A program made the translations under genes and the position numbers. A DNA stretch of 64,000 nucleotides, taken from Sclerodactyla briareus (taxonomy: Eukaryota; Echinodermata; Holothuroidea; Dendrochirotida; Sclerodactylidae). The notes beneath the pieces were generated by a model. That model was not told where the DNA came from. It searched no databases and worked only from the letters and a program-made list of their open reading frames with translations. The DNA lies in NCBI GenBank assembly GCA_026419785.1, contig JAODTK010005812.1:217456-281455 (forward strand). Reading direction: 5' to 3'. This document shows positions 1-11,579 of the stretch, one piece after another (positions within the stretch are counted from its first letter, which is position 1; each line of letters opens with the position of its first letter).

Positions 1-484
1 CCCTTTCTAACACTCTAGTCACTAGTCCCTATTTCAAATTCTATATGACCCGACCTGGAAACCAGATTATGTCATTTGTTCTAACGCTAACCCCCAGGTG
101 ACTAGTGGGGTCCTGTAGGACCCGAGCACGACCCTGCACATCAAGCTGCTGCAACATGAGCGGATCCATGAATAAAATTTCCATTCAGCCCCTGAAATAT
201 TTCGAGGAAATAGCATCATATTGAAATTAATGCCATCATTTGATACCTCATCTACCAGGAGTCACTTCATTCGAGATTAGCACTCAAATCATTCTTATTT
301 TGAGAGAATGGTGATCAGGTCTGTTGATTTTCAAGACCGGCACACCGTAATGAACGTTTTTAATATTCGCCACAGGGACCTTTCCACTCCAGTAAGGAGT
401 AGCTTCCCATAACTGGAAAGTAGGACATGGAATAACGGACATGAAATCAAGGACATTAAATACATATGAGATTATCAAACTTAC
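1..484 (-). other. HDAC3 intron 8, 5' part (runs off the window)
   Basis: The minus strand downstream of exon 8 starts with a consensus GTAAGT donor at 484-479. The next HDAC3 block (the FAPDF region and the acidic tail) is not recognisable before base 1, so the acceptor must lie outside the window. I see no other gene or named repeat in this stretch. Confidence 0.6.
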
Positions 485-540
485 CATTATAAGGCAGTTC
501 ATTACTAATCCTCTTCTAATAGAAGGGCAGTCTCTACGTC
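485..540 (-). CDS. HDAC3: HDAC3 exon 8 (56 nt)
   Basis: On the minus strand a CTCTCTCTACAG acceptor is followed by 56 nt and then a GTAAGT donor. Allowing two missing bases, the exon reads TYETALLLEE, then ISNELPYN. This is the HDAC3 block after ARCW, which is [20 protein letters not shown] in human HDAC3 as I recall it. The phase fits exon 7, which ends in the first two bases of the Trp codon, with exon 8 supplying the G. The block sits on the outer face of the deacetylase fold just before the FAPDF segment. As printed, the exon holds in-frame stops caused by the missing bases. It is the last coding exon visible in the window. I am confident because family match, phase and both splice sites agree. 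Confidence 0.85.
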
Positions 541-1100
541 CTGTAGAGAGAGAATGATATGAGACCTTCATCAATGAAGCAATACATATATACATACTCA
601 AAGATTATTTATTATTTATTATAGAGTACTTAGTATAGTGCCTTTCCCCACGAGGATTCAAAGTGCTTCACAAGAATTGTCAATGTAAAAAAGAGAGTTA
701 TTTCAAGAGAAATTGGTTTTATCTTAGATTCAAGAGCATTGTTGGTGATTACCACTTTACGAGGAAGATCATTGTGGGCTCTGCAAGCAAAAGCTGAAAA
801 GGCTCGGTCGCCAAGTCAACGACGGGTCTGGGGATATGGAGGGAGTTGCTAACGCCATCTCAGTCCATGACTGATCTCAGTCCCAGGTCGGACCGGTAGT
901 GCGGACCGATCTTCAACATTAGGAGTGTTGCCTTTTAGAACCTTGAACAAAAGAAGCAGCCACCTTAAATAGGACTTCCCGGAATTTACCTGAACAGCCC
1001 ACATTGCAATAACATGGTTGTTTTTTTAGGGATAAAACTTCTGGTCGTTGATTATCCCTTCTTGTCATATTTTCTGACGGTTCGTGGTGTTGTGCTGTGC
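541..1100. repeat. Interspersed repeat sequence in HDAC3 intron 7
   Basis: About 630-980 holds a stretch ending in an inverted GATCGGTCCGCACTACCGG-type segment, with TATAGTGCCTTTC and CAAAGTGCTTCACAAG motifs. Such wording is typical of dispersed repeats in aquatic animals. I cannot name the family. No coding signal is visible. Confidence 0.35.
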
Positions 1101-1265
1101 CTACTGCTCCTTCCTAGAGTTTCCATTCCATTTTTTTCCGGTTCTCTTCTCTCGAAATGTATTTCTTCTGACTTCCAGTCTTGTATAGCGTGGCTTTATT
1201 TTCTCTCAGAATTTGCCGCTCGTACGGCTCCTGTTGCCACATCAAAATATTCTCCAGGGTTCATA

Positions 1266-1559
1266 TCAATTTTTTTTGCTGGGGAACATATTGTATACAG
1301 TTATGAGATCTTGTTTGGCATGCCTCTCCTGCCCTGTAGTTAGAATGCATTTCTTTAGTCTCTGAGCGTAGCTAAGGCTTCGTGAGGTCTGTATCATCTT
1401 TGTCATGCGTCTTTGCACTCCTTCGATAAGCTCAATGTCTTTTTTTTCATGTACGGCTTCCACACTTGGACACTCTAATCGACGATCGGTCTTACCAACT
1501 TCTTTTATAACTGGTCTGCTTTTTCGGTCCATGTTCTGCAGTTCTGCGGATATACCCAT
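1266..1559 (-). pseudogene. CR1 LINE: C-terminal domain of the reverse transcriptase protein
   Basis: A 97-residue open stretch reads KKDIELIEGVQRRMTKMI, then SLSYAQRLKKC. These match the hallmark 'LEGVQRRATK' and 'L.Y..RL..LGL.TLE.RR' blocks that follow the polymerase in CR1-like elements. The end (DLITVYNMF) matches the usual 'DLI.VYKI.' block. Frameshifts separate it from the polymerase core upstream on the same strand. The initial Met is incidental. The segment is part of one continuous ancestral protein, not an independent gene. Confidence 0.8.
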
Positions 1560-1809
1560 CGTCTATTGCCTTCTTCAACCCCCTCTGCCACTGTTTGGTG
1601 GGCTTCATGTGTACTGATTGTACACACCCAGGTCTTTTTCCTCTTCTTTACTTTTTATTTCTGTTCCATTCATTGTCGTACACTCTTGTGGTTTTGTAGC
1701 CAAAATGCGTACACAACACTTATTAATATTGAAATTTCATTTGCCATTTCTGTGTCCAATCATCAACTTATTTAGGTCCTCTGTAGCCCCATTCTGTCCT
1801 TCTTCACTT

Positions 1810-2182
1810 CTACTTGTATGAACCAGTTTTAGTGTCATCCACAAACTTACTCACAAATGATGATGAACCGACTGTTTTCCAGATCATCATATATAGGTAA
1901 AACATAATGGGCCCCGTACAGAGCCTTGTACAACTGAGCTGGTCACATTTGTAAGACTTGAATGGCCTTCCCATCCATGACTCTTTTGAGTTCTTCCCAC
2001 CGCGGCGCCAGTCCTTTGATCCAGTTATATATTTTTTCCGCAGCAATTCCATACGATCTTGTTTCAGGAAAGTCCTCATTGTGCGGACAGTGTCGATGCT
2101 TTACAAGCCCTAAGTAGATTGCATCACACTGGTATACCTTTGTCAATCTGCTTCGTAACAACATATATTCATCCTCATCCAT
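1810..2182 (-). pseudogene. CR1 LINE: reverse transcriptase core
   Basis: The minus strand gives SYGIAAEKIYNWIK (around 1990-2070), VTSSVVQGSVRGP (around 1910-1950) and SKFVDDTKTG (around 1820-1850). These correspond to the LINE polymerase blocks 'YGI.GKVYNWIKDWL', 'VTSGVPQGSVLGP' and the catalytic F(A/V)DD. The two catalytic aspartates of the DD pair are still readable. The blocks fall in three different frames, so the domain is inactive as printed. Two overlapping open stretches here are pieces of this one domain. Confidence 0.8.
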
Positions 2183-2699
2183 TCATATTCGGATCTTCGC
2201 CATTATTCCAACAAGTTCGTTGTTCATGATCCCTTTTCAACCACCTGCTGTGCTCTGTATAAGATTGTTTGCTCTCCACCAAACTTGTCATTTCGTCCTT
2301 CAATCTATCCATTAATTTTCCTGCACCGAGGTTATATTGACCGGTCTGTAGTTTAACGGGTCCGATTTTGTTCCTTTTTTATAAAGTGGCGTGATATGGG
2401 CAATTTTCCGATCCTGCGGGAATATGCCATCGCTAGAGACTGTTGAAACCCACTGTCCATGGTTTCCCCCGTTCCTTCTGCCATTTCGGCAGAATTTCGT
2501 AGGATATATTTTGTCTGACCTCTGCCCGATTTTGACTGTCTACTTGCTTTCAGCTTTCTCAATAACACTTTTTTTTCTTCAGTATACATATTTCTTTCAT
2601 CTGCAGTCTCCCACACTTCTGGCTCATTGTTGGTAAACCCTCCTTCTCCCTTGTTAACACACTGGCAAAAGTTCTGTTCTATACCCACACATCTTGGCG

Positions 2700-3650
2700 T
2701 GAGTAACTTCGCATGCGTTCTATCCTTCAGGGGTCCTACCGGCGTCTTTAATCTTCTGTTCAGATCTCACGTATGCATAAGATGACTTTGGATCCTCCCT
2801 TTATTTTGTCTGCCAGCTTCCTCTCAAAATTGAGTTTTGCCTCGTCTATGCTCGATTCAGTCTGTCTTTGCACTGTTTGTAAATGTTCCCATGCATCATT
2901 CGCCTCCAATCACTTGTATTTCTTCCATGCTTCCTTTCTTCTGATCAGTTTTTCTTCAGGCTTCTTGTTTATCCTCTGGGCACCTCTCTTCTTTGCAAAC
3001 TGTTCTGGTTGGGTACATGTTCTTGTACACTTTTGTTCAATTCTACTTTGAAGCACTCCCACAATTTCATTGGCATTATTTATCCTTAAGTATCTCGTTC
3101 AGTCTATTAAATGCCAACTCCTCCTTCAGGAATCACAGTCTGCTCTGTTTGAAGTCAAGAATCCATTTCAGTTTGACATGTTCTTCCTATCCATGAATAA
3201 ATGAAATTCCATCTAATTATATTGTGGTCGCGTCTGCTCAAAAACCTCTCCTACTTCAGTATCTTCTATCATTTTTTGTTTCCCTTCAGATGTCATCACC
3301 AAGTCCAAAGTAGCATTGTTCCTTGTGCAATTTTTCACATACTGGAACCAGTCATTACCCTGTACTAAATCCCGGAATGCTCGTGAGTGCCGTCTCTCCG
3401 CCTACAACATGTCCCAGTTTATATCCGGGTAATTGAAATCTCCCACAATCATAACTCGTCCCATTTCAACATTTCTGATGCTTCTCAGAAGATTTTCTTC
3501 TTTCGTCGAAGGTCCATATTGGGATCTGCGGTAACTGCTCCTATAGTGACCGACTCCTTGCTTCACCGTTAGTTTGCACCACATGGCTTTTTCGTGAAAT
3601 AATCCACTTGTCCTCATCTCTCGCATATACCATTCTTACCATAAATAGCT
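2700..3650 (-). pseudogene. CR1 LINE: apurinic-type endonuclease domain
   Basis: The minus strand reads ENLLRSIRNVEMGRVMIVGD directly followed by FNYPDINWDML (3402-3510). Next come GTHEHSGFRDLV and NATLDLVMTSEG (around 3284-3405). This is the exonuclease-endonuclease-phosphatase fold of LINEs: the GDFN motif is catalytic, and the 'LDL' block precedes the SDH motif. The SDHN block itself is garbled by indels near 3220-3250. A glycine- and serine-rich approach segment (SGGGVAIYGKNG, around 3615-3670) precedes the domain as expected. This domain would nick the target site. Confidence 0.8.
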
Positions 3651-3961
3651 ACACCTCCACCACTCTTTCCTACTCTTTCTTGTCTGAAACCGATAAGCCT
3701 TTATATTACTTCTCCTTCTGGAAATTGTCGTGTACCATGTCTCTGACAAAAATATAATATCAATGTCTTCTGCACAGCATACTATGTAACCGCTGAAGTT
3801 TATTCCTAAGACTGCTTGCTTTTATATAAAAACAGTTTCAATGGACCCTCTTTCGACTATTCACATGTCCTGTACAATTCCAATCTTTACTCGAGAAAGG
3901 ATGCTACGCCCTGCCCTCCGAACAGGTGCAATCTTTGTTTACCTTCGTCTGGTCGTCTGAA

Positions 3962-4817
3962 CTATTTTCCCTTTACAAGATTGTCAATTTCATTCCCTCC
4001 GCTGTCACTCTTCTTTTCATCTTGCCTTAGTCTCTTTCCTTCTTCACGGTTGCTTGTATGTGAGGTCAGCTCTGATAAATACAGTTTTGTCTTGCAAACG
4101 TCTGTTTTAGTTCCTTTGCTCGTTTGAGAGTTCCTTGCGGCTCTCTCCATATGCTTCATTTCGACGCTCACAAATCTTGGATCTTTCAGTTTGATGGTAT
4201 GCACTAGCCCCTCTGCTGGTGTATCATGAATTCTCTGGCACAACTGTTCCCTTTTCCACGGACTTTTTCTCCGTATCCTTACTCACTACTAAAGTTACTG
4301 ATGACACTCTGTTCGTTCTCTTTCTTTCTCGCTGTAACCCTCGTTTATCTCCTCCGTAATACAAGGCTTTGCCATCCCTTGCCCTCCCTCTCTTTGTTGG
4401 CTTGCTTCATGTTGCTTCAGTGCATTGTCTTTTCCTGCTGCATTTCCTGCATGGTGACCTCTTCTCCTTCAGTTTTATTCAGCACTTGCTCATCTTACTC
4501 TCCGTTTGAGTTTGCACGGACTTCTAGACGTCTTCTTCTTCTTCCCTCCTTGTTCCTGCTTCAGCTTGATGATGCTTGACAATTCATCCCCTCTTAGCTA
4601 CTTATCTTCTGCACATTTTGCACTGCCACAGTAGCTGCTGTGATCCGTCCTGCCCATTTCTGTTATCACCTCGAACAGTTCATCATTCATATCCGTCACT
4701 CCCGAATGATACCAAGTACCACATATGTCCATACCACTCCCTGTTCATTTTTGCCACATACTTCTTCGATCTCAGTGGTGAATCCATCTTCGCTTTCTTG
4801 GATCTTGTGGCTGCCAT
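3962..4817 (-). pseudogene. CR1 LINE: 5' ORF remnant with a Cys pair
   Basis: A minus-strand start codon lies at 4815-4817 and opens with MAATRSKKAKMD. After a frameshift the reading includes WQCKMC at 4611-4628, which looks like the tail of a PHD-type or other Cys-rich finger. It is followed by lysine-rich text and a charged region (3962-4243). CR1-like elements often carry a first ORF with an esterase or PHD-type module. Here only the Cys pair is visible, so the module cannot be named with confidence. Frameshifts and stops break it throughout. Confidence 0.5.
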
Positions 4818-4820
4818 GAT

Positions 4821-6547
4821 CCCAAAACTTCCAAAGTCATGAAACGTGGTCCCAAATAAGCCGTCCCAATAATCTTCTTGGAATCTGCCAAATATCCAAT
4901 ACTTATCATAAACAAAGGCCTGTGGTAAAAGTTCACATTTTAGACGAGGCTTTGTAGACTGGACTGGCTAGCTGCTGTATTAGGCCACCTAAGCATTGTC
5001 AGTACTAACCCTCAGTACACTGTATAGCTTAGGTTTAGGCTACTAAATCTGTCTCCCCCATGAACTGAGTCCCCAAAAATCCGTCAAAATACAAGTCCAT
5101 TCATCTCTAACAGGACCATAACCTTCACTTAATCATTCTCACCACCATTTGGGAGTTCTTTGCAGACGATACTTTCTTTTGTACTAAAATAGCATAAAAT
5201 GGCAGTGCCAGCAGCACCTCCACCTCTGAACACTTTCGCCCATGACATGGAACCAAAGGGAGCAGTGAAGCGATTTTTTAACAAGGTGGGACGTGTGTAA
5301 AAAATTTATAATTTTGGAGGCAATGGAGACGATGCGTTGGGTTATATTGAGTAACCTCCGTATGGGTTTAAAGTGTAGGGCCGGAAGACCGGCCCAACAA
5401 AGAATTAGCAACTGTTAAGGGGTTTACTCTGATTAATGGATGGCAATGATTTGCAATTGTTCCATTACCAGGAGAGGCTTCAGTATTGTCCTTGAGCTGG
5501 TATTCACACATGTCAATAATAGTGACCCACCCTCAGTCAAGTTCGAAACCACAGGGTCATATTGTGCTGTACAACTTCTGTTAATGACCCACCCTTCAGT
5601 CACATTATTGTCCTACAACACTCAACGCTGGTACAATGTTTCCACATATGGGGCATGCTATAAGACAGTGACCACTTGTGTGCGGGTAGGGATGTGCGTC
5701 TCACACTTGACCAGCACTGAAGGGTGCAGACCTCTGCATAAATCATTAGGCAGGGAAGGGGCAATGCTTTGTGGCATGAAGCATTGTATGGTGTGGCAAT
5801 GACCATCCAGATGGCATTATCCACTAACAAGTGTCAACTGCCCACCCCTTTTTGTCGAGCCAACATGGTCTAGTGGTCTGGGTGATACTGCTTGAACCCA
5901 ACGTTGTTGGTTTTGGTATCCTGGAGGAGGCATGTTGGTTTATCTTCTTTCCTTCTTCTTTTTCTGTCTTCCTTCGAATCAGGAATAATAAAATCGACTG
6001 CCATATCGTCTGAGTATCAGGGAAGTTTCGGTTTGGCGTGATTCTCACAAACCACTGTGATCGCGTCATTATTTTTTTGGCTTTCAGCGGCATCCCCAGC
6101 CCACTCCGGTGTGATGATACACTGGGTTCACACTGTCCAGGTATCACTGGCCCCTCCATTCCGGGCATTAACAGCATGTAGGCTAGACAGCGAGTGTCGG
6201 GTATCACTAAACCCCCTCCCCCCTCAGTAGGCCGCTGTTCCCAGCGTGTGCCCCAACTTTTTCTTTTCTTTCCTTTTACTTTTTATATAACAATGGGGAG
6301 ATGTACCTTTGCCCAGGTGGCACAGCATTGGCTCAAACGCCACAACCACTCAATTGTCAACTGAAAACTGAAAATCAGTCCACTTACTAAAAAATTAAAT
6401 TAGTGTGCCCAAAACAATGTATTTGAAAAAAGTTGAAAAAAAGCACCCGTTGCATCCATTTCTCACAAACAGAATCTAGAGTCAATCTAGTGCATGTCCA
6501 ACACTTAAACGACCTTCAAACTGCTGTGGCCGCATCTTTCCCTTAAC
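4821..6547. other. HDAC3 intron 7, distal part; no gene seen
   Basis: No exon-like HDAC3 text or domain is readable on either strand. Around 5500-5600 a short phrase about GTGACCCACCC(T)CAGTCA repeats twice some 60-70 bp apart. Around 6190-6240 there is C-rich text. The intron 7 donor on the minus strand is GTTAAG at 6547-6542. Confidence 0.5.
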
Positions 6548-6704
6548 CAGCATCTGGCCACTTCCCTCACGGGTATCCTCAACCACCAAGGACTAGGAGA
6601 GGCAGGTTGAAGCTCTTGATGAAGTCAACACATTCCCCATGCCTTTGATGCTCAGGTTGAAGCAAGGCACGTCTATCACACCCTAGGGAATCACGCCAAA
6701 AACA
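6548..6704 (-). CDS. HDAC3: HDAC3 exon 7 (157 nt)
   Basis: After a CTGCATGCAG acceptor, the minus strand encodes the HDAC3 stretch CGADSLGCDRLGCFNLS, then IKGHGECVDFIKSFN, LPLLVLGG and VARCW, with several single-base gaps. The directly readable runs are GECVDFIKSFNLPLLVLGG and VARCW. It begins exactly with the Cys that follows exon 6's VLQ, in phase 0, and ends after TG of the Trp codon at a GTTAAG donor. The glycine-rich loop and its Tyr (human Tyr298, transition-state stabiliser) fall here. The Tyr codon TAC is present, but one Gly codon of the loop reads TGA in the printed sequence. 'CDRLGCFNLS' is more like vertebrate than insect HDAC3. Confidence 0.9.
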
Positions 6705-7215
6705 CTGCATGCAGGGAGAGAGAAACATTGAATCTGGTGTTCACCCCAGCAACAGCACGAATACAGGAGGCTCCCTTTGGGTTCATTGCTGAGTAATGAC
6801 TCCTAATGGATAGACTGCCATGCACAAACAAAAGGGGGCATCCCCGGAGTTGCAGGATCTCATCGCATCGGCAAATGGTGGCACTATTTCATGTTTCTAC
6901 TTTCTTCTAACTTGCTTCATACCTTTTTCTCGAGTTGCAAATGGACAAATTTAACTCCCAATATGTCTGAAACCGCCTTTTTCCCACCCAAAAAAATTAT
7001 TCTATTCTGGAAATTTTCAGTTATTTTAACAAGCCCAAATGCTGGGCAAACCCTTTGTTTTGTTACTTTTGTACCTTCTTCTGAATTTGGAATCATTCAG
7101 TCCTCCAATCTCTAATATACCAAGAACTGAACAGATTTTCACAGAAATTTCTCAAATTTATTGGGCCACAAATCTTTGGCCTCAAATTTTTTGCCTTTTT
7201 TACAATTGCTACTAC

Positions 7216-8190
7216 TAGGGGTGTGATTTTCTGGTAATTTTCTGCCCGGGTCCCGTCCAAAAATTTGGGCGGGACACGGGTACGCCGTATTCTTTTCATG
7301 ACCAAAAATCGTGAACGTATTTTCTGCTTTCAACCTATCATAATTGTATGTGAATAAGTTCCAATCAAGCCTAACGTTATGCGATGTTGCACTGATAGAC
7401 ATCGTTTTAACATCAAATATATTGACATTATAGGCCCAATTTTTGGTTTAATAGCTTACCATCCTTTCCCTTGACTTATGCTGACAATTATACGAAGCCT
7501 GTCATTTTCTTATCGAGGACTCGCCTTTTGTGTACTACCCCCAGGTCAGTTCACGGTCATCGTAACTTCCTTAAAAACTTTTTTCCCCGATCCCCCTGTG
7601 CCTCCGCTCACTTCGTGCGCTGTGCAAGTACTTGTGGTCACGCTGCACATGTTTGAAATTGTGCAGTGTGCGATGTATACGTAGCATTGTGATGAACTGA
7701 CTAGTACGGTCTGCTAGGGAAGCTGAGATGTCGATGACAGCGCTTTCGATCGAACACGCGCTGAATAGGCAAAGGTTAACAATACTAAATGTTCTGTGTC
7801 CGAGTCGGTAGTCTTGATTTGGCAGGGCCCATGAACCCCATGTCCTTCGTTTCTTCTTCTGTCACATTATTGTCGCCTAAGAAGTAAGATTTGCCAAACA
7901 GACCGGGTGCGGAGCCAAACGGCCGCTGCGCTCGCTATGCAGGCAGGTGAGCTTAAGTTCCTTTGACTGCTTCGCGAATGTCTGCTTTGTTTGCGTATCG
8001 TATCGAGACAATTCCTTATAATTAAAGTAGAAATGTATAATTGTTGAATGGAAAAAAATATAGAAATGTTTTTTCCTTGCTACTTGCTTTATTTTACTAT
8101 ATTTTTCGGGTATCCGGGTAGTGGATTTTTATGCCCGGTTCCCGATACGCTTCGGCGGAACCCTTTACACCCGGGACTCGGTCACACCAT
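7216..8190. mobile_element. Possible non-autonomous hAT-like element
   Basis: The left end reads TAGGGGTGTGATTTTC, followed by GC-rich CCCGGGT/ACGGGT text (7240-7290). The right end (8100-8190), read on the minus strand, gives ATGGTGTGACCGAG followed by CCCGGGT-type text. A GGTGTGA terminus with CCCGGGT subterminal words is typical of hAT-derived repeats in animals. The inverted similarity is imperfect, and I cannot confirm an 8-bp target duplication, so the borders are approximate. No transposase is readable. Confidence 0.35.
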
Positions 8191-8650
8191 GGGTGCGCCG
8201 TGGAATTGCTACATACAAAGTTGAAATCATTCAGCCATTTGGATGAGGGAATATCTTGAAAAATAGTGAAAAGGACTTTGTAAAAATGAGAAATTGCCCG
8301 CAAAATTAGTTTTTTTGTCCCCATCCTAAATTATTCCCTAATTCTGGAGTTTCTGTCTAATTTTGAGACCAACTTTGTGTTTTTTAGAGTGACTATTCAA
8401 GGTGTGCGAAAGTTTCCTTTGTTCAGCCACTCCAAAATGGAGATATTTTGCGAAAAACCTCAAAAACCTGAGGACACGCAAACCACACACCACATTTTTT
8501 TTCCCTTACCTTATTTTGCTGTACCATATAGGCGTTAATTTTTTTACAAACTATTTTTGCCAGTCCCCTACCTAGTGTATCATGGACAGAAAATGATTAA
8601 TGTCAACTACTACCAACTACCACCGCATTAGTATAGCATTGTCAAAGACT

Positions 8651-8711
8651 GTAACGAAACTAACTATGTAACGAAACTAACCCAAAATTAGGGGTATGTA
8701 ACGAAACTAAC
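8651..8711 (+). repeat. Three copies of GTAACGAAACTAAC
   Basis: Exact 14-mers start at 8651, 8668 and 8698. Near copies occur at about 10114 (CGTAACAAAACTAAC), 10321 (CGTAACGAAAACTAAC) and 10505 (GTTAACGAAACTAAC), all on the plus strand within HDAC3 intron 6. The family is not one I can name. The wider spread suggests a dispersed repeat with short direct repeats. Confidence 0.7.
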
Positions 8712-10914
8712 AGGGTGTAGTATAGTTAAGGCATTCCAATCCAATCCCAATTTCCACCAATTTCCAACAACTAACCATACAACATGAGAGACAGTGGCTC
8801 CTAGTGTAGATCAGTTAGAAAAGAGGGGATGCAAATTTAGGTCAACGGTCATCTGGAGGTATTTGAGCTATTCCAATGGAAATCACAGAATCTCAAATTT
8901 CATTATATATATATACTTCTGTAGCACTGTTGAATCAAGTTATCAGGGATTGCCAATTTAAGATTAATGTAGCCCTCATTTGGTGGTAAAGGCGATTCCA
9001 AATAGTACATGTGGCAATTCTATGAGGGGAGGGGGGGGGGGGTTTAAGCACTGATGAATATCCATGATGCTAATTGATTGGATGACTGTGAGCATGACAT
9101 GTTTTTTGGTTTCCGTTTGGCACATTGAATACACACTCAGCATAGTATTTCTTGCTTTGGTACAGGTATCTGTCAATTCAGTATGGCTAAGGGTATGGTG
9201 CCAGGACAGTTTGGATTGGCAGAGGGGGGTGGGGGTCGCGTTATTCCAAATGTAGCCCATTTGACAAGATGTTATAACCCTGGTCATCTCAGTCTTGCCA
9301 GTAACTTTGCTGAGGACTTCGAAGACATTGAATGGTACACCCTTTTACCTTCCAAACAATTCATGCAAATGCCACATTTTCCTAATACACAACCCTACAG
9401 TGTCCCATCCATAGTGTAAATCATAGAAGCATTGTAATGAGGGGTGGTTGCTAAGTGGGTGAGTTTTCAAAGTGGGGCCAATCCCCCAGTGAGAATCCAT
9501 GCTTCACAAGGAGTCCCGGTACAATTCTTCAGATCTTCTCCTATCTTTAGCAGTTCTCTGCATTGCTGACGCCCTCATGTTGTTGTTTGCAAGTACTGTA
9601 ACAGTATCTTTGCAATGTAACCTGGGTGGGTTTTGGAGTTTGCAGATTTTCTTTCAAATCAGTTTCTACTCTAGGTTACTACGTGCCATAATCAACATCA
9701 ATACTGGCTGCTATTCCTGGTGCATAATATCTGTAGTTATGCATACTTTAATATGGAACACCTTACAGAAGCTCGTCAACTGCCACAACATTAATTTATT
9801 GTTGTTTTGGTGTCATTTCTAACTGCTCAGGCATTTTTTGAAGCCCAGCAGTTGCACAACTTATCCAGTGAATCCCAATCCATGAATACTACAATCTCGA
9901 TGATGCCAAAAATCATGTGTTCACCCCTGAAAAATGCAATCAAGAATTTTTCCCATTTTTTCGAAGACATTCTTCGAGAGAACCATTGCTAATTCATTCA
10001 TACCCAACTTATTACTCGCATACATGAATTATTACTGGTATTCAAAATGGAAGAGTGCTCTATAAATGCCCATACATAAAGCATGTTATGAATCTTGTAA
10101 ACAACAAACTAACCGTAACAAAACTAACAAAGCTTTTTTTCAGTTTCTCATTTCTTCTCCTAACATCACATGATAGGTTTGGCCAATTATTTGATTGTTG
10201 TAAATGGAGCTGATATTCACTTTCATCCACACATAAAAAATACCGCTGGCCATAGCACGTGTGTGTTGAGCGAGAATCTTAATTTAAAGCCTGAGTGGTA
10301 AAAAACCAATGAGATTTTGGCGTAACGAAAACTAACGGGACAAAATGTATTCTGACATAGCGAGCCACCCACGGATTCGCTCAACTATTTTTGTTGATGA
10401 TGTTAGTATGGACACAAGGTTGATGTAGCCATAAACATGAATCTTCCTTTATACACTTGACAATGTTATCAGGACAAAGTTTTAAATGGTTACAAGGCAG
10501 TAATGTTAACGAAACTAACACTTAACACTGGAATTGCCCATATGTATAACATGGCAGAATCTCCCGGGGCCCTAGTCAAGCACATCATCTATAGAGCTGT
10601 TATGGTTTTCACCCATAATTTGGGTAATAAATCTAACAATGGTATACATGGATAGGCTTATTGATATTACCTACTCTTTTTGTGACTTCAATTCACACAG
10701 CTCAAAATCTAATCAGATCCTATTCACTCAAATCCGGTCCTACAAATTCTAGAAATCTGCTAATGAGGAAGTACGACAACACAAACAATACATGCCGAGT
10801 GATCCCTAAGTCTTCCCCCCAAACGGTCTGCAGGTGAGACATAATTGCAAAAACCGCAACCGCAGAGAGTTTTGGGGGATGGCTCCAATCAGCAAAAAAG
10901 ACACACATGCTTAC

Positions 10915-11071
10915 TTGTAACACAATACAGGTAGGCCTGTAGAAATCCATCACGCCCTGAAGGAATCGTTTGAAGAGCTCTGAGTACATCATGTCATCAA
11001 TCCCATCTTTGAGAAGGAACGTTGATGGAGTAATACGGACCGCCTCCATGGCCGAGCCTCGTACATGTCCC
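10915..11071 (-). CDS. HDAC3: HDAC3 exon 6 (157 nt)
   Basis: A GATGTCCAG acceptor is followed by GDMYEA. After frame changes come PYYSINVP, then LKDGIDDMMYSELFKR and GVMDFYRPTCIVLQ, ending at a GTAAGC donor. 'DFYRPTCIVLQ' is almost the human HDAC3 wording (DFYQPTCIVLQ) and differs from HDAC1/2 (MFQPSAVVLQ), which is why I call HDAC3 and not another class I paralogue. The second half reads through cleanly. The first half needs two or three single-base corrections. HDAC3 removes acetyl groups from histone lysines as the catalytic subunit of the nuclear NCoR/SMRT co-repressor complex (family knowledge). It is the best-preserved exon of the gene in this window. Confidence 0.93.
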
Positions 11072-11579
11072 CTGGACATCAAAAACAAGTTATGTACAAA
11101 TCAACACAGCAATTATACAAATAGGTCGGCATGGTCAACACTTAACCAGTAAAATACAAAAATACACCATCACATCACTGTGATACACATTTTCAACAGA
11201 GATGTAGCCCCCAGTAAGACAAACACCTGGATTGGATGTTAGGAACCATGATAGTTTCCCATGTTTCTCAAAACTATTTCCGCTATTTCTCAAGTGGCAT
11301 CCAGGAAGCTACCCGACTGTATACAATGCAGTGCCATATGCTAATGTAGCCAATCACACTCCCGTTGTGCGACCCCTTACAATGTGTAGCATGGAGTATA
11401 TTTCAATAGATAATACACGTCATATTAGGTACTGTGATATGGTCCCTTGAGTTCAGTGGAAGTGCAGAATATGACTTTGAAGAGTTATGATTTCCTCTGA
11501 TTAGTGTAGAAAGAAAATCCATCTCCCAAACTGACTTTCAGTTGTAACGCACCAACCTACTATTATGCAATGTCTTTAC

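Larger units (their letters stand above)
1100..4820 (-). mobile_element. CR1-type LINE, near full length, degraded
   Basis: On the minus strand, in order from high to low coordinates, lie an ORF1-like start, an endonuclease domain, a reverse transcriptase and the characteristic CR1/L2-type C-terminus. All are broken by frameshifts, so the element cannot make its proteins as printed. It lies in HDAC3 intron 7 in the same orientation as the host gene. The 3' end is not sharply visible. Coding similarity fades near 1100-1270, and I see neither a clear target-site duplication nor a short tandem tail. CR1 elements move by target-primed reverse transcription and are common in animals. Assignment to CR1 rather than its sister L2 rests on remembered wording of the C-terminal block. 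Confidence 0.8.
6705..10914. other. HDAC3 intron 6
   Basis: The donor on the minus strand is GTAAGC (10914-10909) and the acceptor is TGCATGCAG (ending at 6705). The intron holds a hAT-like repeat (7216-8190), six copies of a GTAACGAAACTAAC-like motif (8651-10519), a G-run at about 9026-9041, and scattered low-complexity text. A copy of CCCCGGAGTTGCAGGATCTC lies at 6842-6861. I see no further coding exon. Confidence 0.6.

Noticed and set aside
1405-4842. Many plus-strand open stretches over the CR1 region
   Set aside because: They are the antisense of the LINE domains, with Ser/Phe/Leu-rich composition typical of reversed coding text.
10700-10745. Minus-strand FLEFVGPDLS after a CATTAGCAG acceptor, resembling the HDAC3 FEFFAPDFT block
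   Set aside because: It would sit between exons 6 and 7 in the gene, out of protein order, and the similarity ends at once. Exon 8 lies at 485-540, so this block should be beyond base 1.
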